Assembly: GCA_944548615.1 (NCBI GenBank)
Contig: OX155963.1
Coordinates: 21,638,431 to 21,702,430 of the forward strand
Origin: Micropterix aruncella
Taxonomy: Eukaryota > Arthropoda > Insecta > Lepidoptera > Micropterigidae
Direction of reading: 5' to 3'
Length of the DNA: 64,000 nt
Position numbers and translations under genes: made by a program. Shown one piece after another: positions 55,140 through 64,000 of the stretch. Under the pieces are notes generated by a model. It was not told the DNA's origin and did not search any database. It saw only the letters and a program-made list of their open reading frames with translations. How positions within the stretch are numbered: position 1 is the stretch's first letter; each line of letters starts with the position of its first letter.

Positions 55140-56257
55140 TAATATTTTACACTAGCGAACCTTTACCGATAATAAAGGGTCTCCACAGCCCCACTGTAAA
55201 CCTATCGTGAGAACTTACTCATCTCGATTAAACACTGTAAACATTTCCAAATCCACCCACCCACCTTAAAATTAGGTTTTCTTCTCTTTCTGCAGTTGAA
55301 TTTAATTAAAATCACAATGAAAAATCAGTATGACTATAAATTTGGCGGATGCCGTTTCATTAAAGACTAGAAAACGAATTTCCAAATTTTTTAAAACATA
55401 AATAAAATATGTTTAAATTATATAATAAAAAAAACCAGCCGCCATCCAATAAGTTAAAATAGAAGAACCTTCATAATGTCCATTTTGATGAAAGTCAGCC
55501 TTTCGCTCTGGATTGGAAAGTTTAAACTTGAGCATATTTTCTAGTGAAAGTTTATTCAGTGTTTCTGCACAGACTACAGCACGCCAGGAAACGATTAATA
55601 GTTTAATTAAAACTGTTACTTTTTGCTTTTGAAATTTGCCGTTTTTAATTTTAAAAATAATTTTTCAGCCAAAACAAGACGCTTTTAAGTATTCTATTGT
55701 CGCGGAAACTAAATCAGTTAGACAGACAAGTTAGTATTCAGCCATAAAATATGCGAAATGAAGTCATTACGCGTTTGTAGTGAGTAGTTACGTAGTGGGT
55801 ACTGATTTATATGAAAAAAAAACATGGTTTTAATAACAATACTTTTTGTTGCTTACGATATTTTGCCGCCAATAGCGCGTATTTAGAAGGAAGAAACGGT
55901 AAGCGACGTGGGTATTTGTAAATATTTTCATCAAATAGCCGCGACCGGAAATTAGGAGACATAGAGGCAATGAAGCGATAAAATAGGAAAAAATCATCCC
56001 TTCGAACTGACGACGAGAAGACCTTGACATTGTTAAAAAGTAAATCAATAATCATATTTCTAAAACCAAAATTCAGAAAAAACATCAGCTGACTAACGAT
56101 GATCATAGCAAAAAGTAGTAAAAAATGAAAATGTTGAATTTACTGAACTAAAAAATAAAATTTGGGAATATTTATTACTATTTTATTTTATTTAGGAATT
56201 AATTACATAAAGCATTGATTTTGCTTACAGAAATAATAGAAACTGACTGGCAAAACC
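55140..56257. other. No gene seen
   Basis: AT-rich; frames up to 99 codons on the minus strand show no domain. Confidence 0.4.
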
Positions 56258-56261
56258 TTAA

Positions 56262-56853
56262 GCCCGCCATACACGATCCAGTTTACCGTCAAGTTTGCAG
56301 CGCGCTTGAAGCGGCGTCCGGCAAACTTGACGGTGTATGGCTATCAGTGTGCATGACAAGTCTATTTGAAGCAAAAATTGAATTTCCATTCTGCCGACTT
56401 GATCAAGTTTGCAGCGTCATGTAAACTTGAACGTGTGTATGAGCGGTCAAGTATGCATGACGTTAGTCGGCATCGAAGAAGACGCGCGCATGCACGTGAC
56501 GGCATTTTAAATAAATTTCTTCATTCATTCGTACATAATTATGACAATCTTTTGGAGCAATCCTCAACTCTTTCACTAAATTTTTATGAGATATCTTTTT
56601 TTGTTTCAATAACCAGTTTTTGCACCACACTGAACGATCTCTCCTTTCAGTATTATTGATTGCGAGCAATAAACCTAGGATGGCTAACCCCGTCGTCCGT
56701 CATTGGTGACGCCATGCGGTTTCAACTGATGCGGCATCATGCAAACTAGACGGCAAACTTGAACGTGAGTGGTCTATATGGATGCACTGCAAACTGGATG
56801 CCACTTCAAACGCGCTGCATACTTGACGGTACACTGGATCGTGTATGGCGGGC
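56262..56853 (-). mobile_element. Harbinger-like non-autonomous element, 592 bp
   Basis: GCCCGCCATACACGATCCAG at the left and its exact inverse at the right end, with similarity continuing inward for about 60 bases (GTCAAGTTTGCAGCGCGC). TTAA stands on both edges (56258-56261, 56854-56857), equally readable as a 3 bp TAA duplication with an asymmetric end. The interior keeps a piece of transposase N-terminus. Confidence 0.75.
56463..56669 (-). pseudogene. PIF/Harbinger transposase N-terminal remnant
   Basis: The frame contains RDRSVWCKNWLLKQKKISHK, then NLVKELRIAPKDCHNYVRMN. This is the W-rich, LL-ELR...F.NFLRM pattern that opens PIF/Harbinger nuclease proteins in animals. About 60 codons remain; the DDE nuclease is gone. 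It supports a Harbinger origin for the surrounding element over piggyBac. Confidence 0.5.
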
Positions 56854-56959
56854 TTAAACCTTATACTTATTTGATTCTGTCACCCAACTGGGACTAGCCC
56901 GTTTTAGGGTGGACAGTGAGATTAGAAGGTTAGAAATATAACTTTTACTGCGGTATGTT

Positions 56960-57440
56960 GATGTTAATGTATAGTAGGAACCTTTTTTACAATGTTGATA
57001 ATTTAACGTCACCCGACTATATTCACCACGCTGATTTCAATAAAAATTAAACGGACTCGAGAAATAGCGAGATATAGTCATTTAAAGAGGCGTCAAACAT
57101 CTACATTTCGGTAGTTTCAGAAGGTTTTAAAAAAAAAGTGGATGGAGTTTATTTTTAGTCCAACTTAAAATAGTTGTGTTAAAAACTGTTTTAAAAAAAT
57201 GTGGGAAAAACTAACAAAAAAAAAACATAAATGATAAGTAATTTTGGCATTACTGCATTATAGGAACCTGTTCTACATTGTTGATTTTTCAACGTCACAC
57301 TACTATTTTCACCACGCTGATTGCGAATCTACAATAATTTTAATTCGGTCTCAATAAATAAGCCAGATATAGGCATTGAAAGAAGCGTCAAAACCCATAC
57401 ATTTCGTTAGGCTAAGTTAGTTTAAAAAAAATATGTTTCA
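56960..57440. repeat. Diverged tandem duplication, spacing about 285 bp
   Basis: AGGAACCTTTTTTACAATGT...CACCACGCTGATTTC at 56975-57035 recurs as AGGAACCTGTTCTACATTGT...CACCACGCTGATTGC at 57262-57326, with matching downstream text (GAGGCGTCAAACATCTACAT). Confidence 0.6.
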
Positions 57441-57540
57441 TAAACACCTATATGGCGGTAGGTTAAGTTAGTTTTTTGAAGAAAAATCTTGAAAACTGAG
57501 ATACTTTTTTATTTTTTTAAAATGTAAATTTGTTTCAGTT

Positions 57541-57780
57541 TTGTCGCGAAATATTGCGCGTCCGAGATTTTTAATATCACAATTAGAATTACAATGATCT
57601 AATCTAGTAGTTTTTTTTTTTTTGATTTTTGAGAAAGGCACCTATAATGAATATATTCCATTTGTTTTTTTCTCTCGAAATATTGCGTGTCCAAGGCTAT
57701 TTTCTATCAGATTATCGAATCTAGTAGTGTTTTTTTTTTTGATTAATGAAAATGGTTCCTGTAATACATAAATTCCGTTT
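57541..57780. repeat. Tandem duplication, unit about 120 bp
   Basis: CGAAATATTGCGCGTCC and CGAAATATTGCGTGTCC, each followed by AATCTAGTAGT and a T run, then a CCTRTAATR.AT.ATTCC block. Confidence 0.6.
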
Positions 57781-58387
57781 TTTTTAAGATATCGGTCAGA
57801 TGATTACGCACAAGACTCGGCGTGAGGATTGTCTCAAAAATGTGTATATAGATAGATAGATAAGTCACCTCTTACAATCTATGAAAATCAAATCAAGCAG
57901 CACTGACCTTCGTGCGGATCCTCTCAGCTTTTCGTGGTCTTGCTCAAATCCCGGGCTAAAGCACTGTGTTAAAACAACTCTAATAAAGGGGTATATTGCT
58001 TCAATTAGGTGGGTAATACCCACGACACTGGCGAACGCTTAAAAGACGTGACAAGACTGCCACCGCTCACTTTACCGCAGTAAATAAATACTACCCGCAA
58101 TCTCGCACCCGACAACAGTGTAAATGTTAGGGGAGATAAAAAAGGCGGCAATCTATGGCGTCGATTTTGAAACGTATAACATTTTCTTTAATTTTTTATT
58201 TTATCGATTTAATATGATGTATTTTTTTTATTTTTATTTCTTTTTCTGTAACTTAATGGCTTTTTGAATCATTTTATTTATATATTTTATATTTATTTCC
58301 AAGAGCAAAAAATTACATAGTAGGTATTCAAATTTAACATATTTTGTGCCTCTCCTAACTAGGCAGAGCCTGTTCTAAGGTGAACAC
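57781..58387. other. No gene seen
   Basis: A short GATA repeat at 57850-57865; the rest unassigned. Confidence 0.35.
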
Positions 58388-58587
58388 NNNNNNNNNNNNN
58401 NNNNNNNNNNNNNNNNNNNNNNNNNNNNNNNNNNNNNNNNNNNNNNNNNNNNNNNNNNNNNNNNNNNNNNNNNNNNNNNNNNNNNNNNNNNNNNNNNNNN
58501 NNNNNNNNNNNNNNNNNNNNNNNNNNNNNNNNNNNNNNNNNNNNNNNNNNNNNNNNNNNNNNNNNNNNNNNNNNNNNNNNNNNNNNN
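58388..58587. other. Assembly gap, exactly 200 N
   Basis: A round-number run of N, so the true gap size is probably unknown. TGAACAC stands directly before the gap and TGAACACC directly after it. Open frames across it are meaningless. Confidence 0.99.
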
Positions 58588-58704
58588 TGAACACCAATAA
58601 TAAAATGGTTATTAAAATAACAACTATGTATAAGTACTAAATTTATGTTTTGTTGATTTTCTATCATTATGCACAATTTTTTTTTAAATATTTTTTCTTT
58701 TACT

Positions 58705-58832
58705 TTATTGACTGTAAGATATCGCTATAGCGATAAGTCCGCCATTTGTGCATAAATTAACTTTTTTTATAAAACCAGTGTAATATTCATTAAGTATTGT
58801 TTACATAGCACAATAAAGTTATTCCATACTAC
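58705..58832 (+). mobile_element. LINE 3' UTR fragment
   Basis: GACTGTAAGATATCGCTATA, TAAGTCCGCCATTTGTGCAT, AACCAGTGTAATATTCATT and GCACAATAAAG match the 3' UTR of the LINE ending at 23321. Confidence 0.65.
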
Positions 58833-58849
58833 CGAACCGACGAAAAAGT

Positions 58850-59215
58850 AAGTATTGTGAACGCGCTAAAAAAAATCGGGATGAAGACGGATATATACAT
58901 TTTGACGCCCCCCCCCCCTTCCCCCAGACCATTTCCAGACTGAAGTCTGCCTGTGTGTGTGTATTCCTCCACGATTCCCAAACGCCCAAACGCTTCATCC
59001 GATTGAGCTGGAATTTGGCATGCAGGCATCAATTGATCATGGCAAGAGTTAAAAAGATTGTGGTTGAAATCGGTCCACCAGAGGGCGCGCTAGTCATACT
59101 TCAATTTCGAAATATTAGACTTAGAGACTTGAAATTCGGTACATAGAAGCCTTGTTGTGCCGAAATCACATTGTGATTTTGGAATTTTGGTTGGAATATC
59201 TCATATACAAGTGAC
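58850..59215 (-). repeat. Family K, longest copy
   Basis: On the minus strand: CTCATATACAAGTGACAC region reversed, GTGATTTCGGCACAACAAGG, CTAGCGCGCCCTCTGGTGGA, AGCTCAATCGGATGAAGCG, an ACAC repeat, CTGGAAATGGTCTGG with a G run, and TTCACAATACTT. It shows the full order of family K blocks. Confidence 0.6.
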
Positions 59216-59237
59216 ACAAATAGTATTTAAAATCTGT

Positions 59238-59650
59238 CATATAATAATTGCGATGCGTGACTCGTTGAAATTCGAATTCAAAGACTCACGGCGCCCCACG
59301 TTTGCAATTTGATGTTTAAATTAAACGATAATTCAAATTTTCATTGCGATGCGTCGCATGTCAACCGGAATTTTCGCCAACTGCTCATCGACTTTAGCAG
59401 TTGGCGAAAATTTCGGTTCGGCCGAAATCACAACAACATAGAAGCCTTCTTGGGCCGAAATCACATTGTGATTTTGGAATTTCGGTTGGAACATCTCATA
59501 TACAAGCGACACAATAAATATTTAAAGTCTGCCATATATTAATTAGATAGTAAGGCCCTTAAAAGCGGCGACACTTGCGATGCGTGGCTCGTTCGAAATT
59601 CGAAATCGAAGGCTAACGGCGACCTGCGTTTGCAATTTTATTTTGAAATT
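59238..59650 (-). repeat. Family P copies with hairpin
   Basis: 59238-59400 is the inverse of 53036-53225. It runs into a 21 bp stem (59365-59385 and 59396-59416, one mismatch, loop CATCGACTTT). A family K fragment (59445-59515) and another family P piece (59565-59650) follow. Confidence 0.55.
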
Positions 59651-60257
59651 GAATGGAATGACGCGCTAACAATATTAGTGATAATTAACGTATTTCTTAG
59701 ATTATTGTTTGTGTACCAATTATTATAAATAAATAAATGACGTAAAAATATATCGCAGCTATCTCTAGAAACTTTTTGAAAATGTAAAAAAAAAAATATT
59801 TCGTTAGCAATTCCAACCCGGCATGCGATCACCGATACATTTTTATGGGAATATTTTTATACCGTACATCCTTATCGCTGACAGTAAATTTTATTTCCCA
59901 TATAGTTGGCAGTGTTCTACAATCACTAACGAGTCTATACGAAGATAGGCCCGTTCATATACGAAAAATATGGCATACTTTAGTGGTATTCCTAGTTGGG
60001 TTTCTATGTATTCGGAGAGTGTATAGTGAAATAGAATATTGAATCGCTAAGGGCAGATAGGGGAAGTTTGTCACTTTTGACGTAAAGTGTGTTTTGGGCA
60101 AAGTCCCCGAATAGCCTCTGTCTCTCTGTCTGCCTGTTTGATCGAGCTAAAATCAAATACCACTAGACGGATCCTAACTCAGTTTTACACTTAATTAGGC
60201 TATCTTTGGGGAAGAAGCTTAAAGAACATCAATATTTGTAAACATGGGACAACTATA
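59651..60257. other. No gene seen
   Basis: AT-rich then mixed sequence; 60057-60257 has the style of another dispersed repeat (GGGCAAAGTCCCCGAATAGC) but no second copy here. Confidence 0.35.
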
Positions 60258-60745
60258 GCTGTCAACTACAACGGGTGAACCCGTCACCTCAGGAAGTTTT
60301 AACGATATTAGATCGTTTTGTCTCCCGTGAGGTGAGCGCAAAAGACTTGGGACGAAAAACAATCCACTATCTAGTTACGCCACCTGCCCGTCAGAGGCCA
60401 ACGCCTTACGGCGAGGCACCGGGAAAGGTACACAGCGGGCAGCCTCGCCCCTTGACTACCAGTTTTGAACGGATATCTCCGTCTGAAATTAACTATCAAG
60501 ATAACTTCAACCTCCCGACTGGTCACGGGTCCGAGGTCACTTGTGCGACCTCTACCTGTCGTATGTTGAACGGTGATTCAGTTTGAATCTATCGCGGACG
60601 AAAGGCTCTGAATTTAGCATCAGGTAGCCTAATGGTAATTTCAAGAGTGATTGACGACAGGTCAACATCCAACCCCACTGCTTAGAGGACAGTATATTTC
60701 CAGTTTCCAGACTCCTTAAGCAATTTGGCCAAGAATTCGAACAAA
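60258..60745 (-). repeat. Family G copy with conserved frame
   Basis: On the minus strand it runs as family G, ending at TTGTAGTTGACAGC. On the plus strand a 103-codon frame (60275-60586) contains RQRPTPYGEAPGKVHSGQPR and SEVTCATSTCRMLNGDSV, closely matched by the frame at 42379-42585 in another copy. Confidence 0.6.
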
Positions 60746-61950
60746 TTTGGTTCAACATAGTAATCTAATCTCTGACAATTACCTTTCTATAATACACAAG
60801 AATACATATTTCAATTTTCTCGCTTTGGTATAAGCTTTCCAGATTTTTTCAATCACAGCTGGAACTCTTTTTTCTCTAAAAAGATTCTATAAAATTGTGA
60901 CGTCTTTGCAGCAGCCATGGAAGCAACCTCTGCTATTTTAATCAGCGTCTGTAAATGGATATTTATGAATAATAGGTAGGTTAAAAAAAACTACAGGTCT
61001 CTAACTCTGCGAGACTTGCGGCAAAAACATTTAATTTACGTTCAGGGCAAAAAGTAAGATTTTTGTGTTTACTGCAAAAAGGTAACTTTTCCAAAATTTT
61101 ACTTGGTTTTTACTTCTTATCTATCAATATTATTCAATTCTGAGCTAGGGTAAATAAAACGACAATATAATATCTACCAGTAATATTTATTAGTAACAGG
61201 GTTATCTCAGAATAATTTTCAGTACACTGTTTTTCGTATCTCCTGTAACATTTACAGAAAGGTAATCGTTCCGTTTCAGCACTTAATGATTATTTTATTG
61301 CCTTTTTAAAAATATTATATGTGTTATATGTTAAATTAAAGATACTAGAAAGTAAAATGTACAAACTACTTTTTTTTAGTCAAATCCTTCCACATCTGTA
61401 TTTACTTCACTAGGTAAAAATAAATCAATATATGAAATGCCTCATTTCATATTTAATTGAGAAGATGAATGCTCACACGATGGGCTTACAATACTTTGTT
61501 AAGAGGAACCTGTCTTATATCATTTATACAAATTGTCCGTATTGTGTTAGTTTTACAGCCGATCCTTAAACACATAAGCGTCGTGTCTGGTCGTAAATCG
61601 AGGCATGGTCTTCGGACAGAAAAGGAGAGGCCTTTTTATTAGCAGAAGACATAACTGAAAGGCAGACCGGAAGCGAAAAACTAAGAAAAACAACCCGATA
61701 ACAGATGTTGGCGCAGACTTGGAACTGATTTATTCTCCTTCAAAATATATTATCCTAAAGATTGTTGTTTTTTTCCATTAGATTTTTTAATAACAATATT
61801 TGTTTACAATATACCAGACATTTTTTTTACACAAGATACTAATTTTTTGAATTTAGAAAAGGTTTTTTTTGTTATCACCTTTCTTTGTATTTAAAATAGT
61901 AGGTAAGCAATATTTGACTTACGCTTTGTGGGTTTTGGTTTTTTTTTTTT
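60746..61950. other. No gene seen
   Basis: AT-rich, apparently single-copy; 61560-61740 is less AT-rich but has no convincing frame. Confidence 0.4.
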
Positions 61951-62042
61951 ACTCAAGCGTACTCGAACGTACGTGATACGGGTTGTTGCGTTCGGGCGAT
62001 ATTATAGCGGCCGTATCACGTACGTTCGTATAGATAGGGCAG
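61951..62042 (-). repeat. Family H short hairpin repeat, copy 2
   Basis: CGAACGTACGTGATACGGG and CCGTATCACGTACGTTCG form an 18 bp stem with one mismatch around GTTGCGTTCGGGCGATATTA. It is better paired than copy 1. Confidence 0.6.
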
Positions 62043-62496
62043 TTAATACTGGTCAATAACGAAAAACATTACATAAAATAATACCTTTAGGTCTTTATTG
62101 TGTGAAACAAATATAGGTAAAAGTTTTAAAAAATATAAACTGTATTTCAAGAAATCAATAATATAACTGGTTAATTTGATAACCAGTTAAATTTCTTCAT
62201 GTTATCCGGTTATTAATCCGTTAATTATATTTTTAAAAAACCTAAAACCGGTTATTATTTGGCAAATTAACTGTTCTCGTACCATACATATATAACGAGA
62301 CTAAAAATATATGTATCCCAAAGCACATGCACGGACGGACGACTGCGTCTGTTGCAACTAGACACACACACACACACACACAAGCATAGGGCTTCAAACG
62401 CACGCAATGATACTCACACACGCACAACCACCCACGCTACACAATAGTACCCTGCAAGAAGCGAGGTGGTCATCGCATTGTATCATTAGACATTTC
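62043..62496. other. No gene seen; simple repeats
   Basis: TAACTGGTTA and TAACCAGTTA (62165-62190) form a short hairpin; a (CA)n run lies at 62361-62382. Confidence 0.35.
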
Positions 62497-62860
62497 TAAT
62501 TAGGAACCCAATAAGTAAGGACTTTAGGAGTATATCATTTTCTAATCTTTCATAATTCCTAATATTCCATATTACAATCTTTTATTATTGTTTTAATTTC
62601 TATTCTTTGACTATTTACATTACTAAATCCAATCATTGAATATCGAAGATGAATCATTGATTATCGAATATGTTATTAATGTATTTTTATATTTGTAATA
62701 TTTTTTATTTGCCTTTTTTATAACGGACTCTTCGTTTTTATATTTTGACTATCTGCAGTATTTTAGCAGCTCCAATTATTTTTAAAAGATTTTAAATCTG
62801 TATTATAAATATAAATATTAATTGTTTCACAATTTAAAAAAATAGTCGATATTTAAAAAA
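62497..62860 (+). repeat. Family Q AT-rich repeat, copy 2
   Basis: Follows 5385-5757 in order (GGAACCCAATAAG, GACTATTTACATTACTAAAT, ACGGACTCTTCGTTTTTATA, AAAAAAATAGTCGATA). Confidence 0.4.
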
Positions 62861-63119
62861 AGGAAGTATACCACATTTAAGGTATAATACCACCTAATTC
62901 AATTTGACTATACCAGGAGTAGGGATCCCTACCTTCCCTAGGGAAAAATATAAAAATATGGACGAGTATTAACGTAAAAAACCATTACGGTTTATTTAAC
63001 AGTAACCTATTGTTAGATATGTTATATTTTATCTTTCCATGGGCTTAATATTTGATAGTATTGGCATTTTTTTAGAAGTCACCTACTTAGATTTCCGTTT
63101 CATATCTTGCACGTATATA

Positions 63120-63329
63120 CAGTCCGCGCGTGAGCTCCGAAGATTCGGGGGCTGGGAAAGCGGCCGGATTACGCCGCCCTCGACCATCGCTTCATACCCC
63201 GCACTCTCCCAGTACTAGTACTGGGAGAGTACTAGTACTGGGAGAGCGCGGGGTGTGGAGCGACTGTCGGGGGAGCGTAATCCATCATCTTCGCCAGCTC
63301 CCGATTCTGCGGAGCTCGCGCGCGGACTG
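63120..63329. mobile_element. Family T GC-rich fold-back element, intact copy
   Basis: CAGTCCGCGCG...GAGCTCCGAAGATTC at the left has its inverse at the right; the centre repeats CCAGTACTAGTACTGG twice, with CCCCGCACTCTC and its inverse outside. TA flanks both ends (63118-63119, 63330-63331). Length 210 bp, almost all of it base-paired when folded. Non-coding. Confidence 0.75.
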
Positions 63330-63331
63330 TA

Positions 63332-64000
63332 TGCGTGTAGTCACAGCGAAGTTACACCGTCTTTGCAATAATGCAACCCGTATTATTTTTGCAATTCTAT
63401 ATATTTGCCATTTTACTCTAACGCCGCTTAAGTAGTAACGTGCTAATGAGACGCATATTAACGCGACAAAGAAATTAGAGAACAAGCTTCTTGTCTTAGC
63501 GTATGTGAGAAAGAAATGACAGGATATTATTAAAAAGTAAGTGCCTTAAACTAATTGATTAAGATATATGAGGAGTCGGCGAACAAGACGATCTAAAAGC
63601 GTTTTACTAAACTCAATTTTACAGGAGAGGCAAATAAGTAAATATCATACTTCCATTTGTTTATTTGTATATTTTGTTTTTTTAGTTGATACCTTGGCTG
63701 ATTTGTATAAGATTTAGCATTCGCAAGTAATTATTCATTGCAAGAATGGGACATAATAAAAAAACTAATTTTCGTTTAGACCGATTTGATTGAAACCGGA
63801 ATATTTGGATCGTTTTGATCGCAACTGTATTCATAAATTATAACGTTTTCATTGCTACTGTTGTATAAAAACAGGAAATTAAAACAATTTATATATTTTT
63901 TTCTTTTTTATATTTCTACATCTTAATCTATCAAATTCTTAATTAATTAATATGTAAAAATTTAACAAAATAATGAATATTATTTTTAAAATTCTTCTTA
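63332..64000. other. No gene seen
   Basis: AT-rich to the window end; nothing recognised. Confidence 0.4.

Noticed and set aside
58355..58676. Open frames across the N run
   Set aside because: They exist only because unknown bases contain no stop codons.

Overview
The window looks like a piece of an insect nuclear genome, most likely a moth or butterfly. It is AT-rich, carries spliced exons with standard GT-AG borders, has no operons or bacterial signals, and is dense with DNA transposons, MITEs, tRNA-derived SINEs, LINE tails and solo LTRs. The lepidopteran assignment rests on the general look of the repeats and is inference.

The only host gene I can support lies on the minus strand. Three consecutive coding exons (21846-22062, 11636-11767, 10059-10290) join in frame and encode the N-terminal regulatory region of a cyclic-nucleotide phosphodiesterase of the PDE5/6/11 group. 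They contain the WLDEH..F..DYFLRKATR helix motif, the RKIS site that matches the PKG-phosphorylated serine of vertebrate PDE5, and the DEKELIFEL lead-in to the first GAF domain. The GAF and catalytic exons must lie beyond base 1 of the window. A fourth exon, with a good ATG, is proposed at 51232-51312; its splice phase fits the 21.8-22.1 kb exon. If correct, the gene covers at least 41 kb of this window with one intron of about 29 kb.

The rest is intronic or intergenic repeat. 1-10 kb: Tc1 remnant, a hairpin element split by a LINE, a solo LTR, several MITE families. 10-22 kb: the three exons with repeats between them, a large 1.44 kb inverted repeat (16358-17800), a tRNA-Lys-like pseudogene and LINE tails, one ending 30 bp from a splice donor. 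22-34 kb: a LINE flanked by a 95 bp direct repeat, tandem SINEs, a TTAA-bounded composite element, a second solo LTR of the same family, GC-rich islands. 34-46 kb: a Tc1 element with both ends and a perfect 46 bp internal inverted repeat, palindromic MITEs, a (TA)n tract, an internally deleted mariner. 46-64 kb: a 500 bp palindrome, a CAGGGG-ended element with a small ORF, the proposed first exon, a Harbinger-like element, an assembly gap of exactly 200 N, and further copies of families seen earlier.

I found no CRISPR array, gene cluster or defence system. The most useful observations are the phosphodiesterase gene model, the paired solo LTRs, the Tc1 palindrome, and several nested insertions that give relative ages. 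Repeat families are given arbitrary letters (A to T) and were matched by eye.
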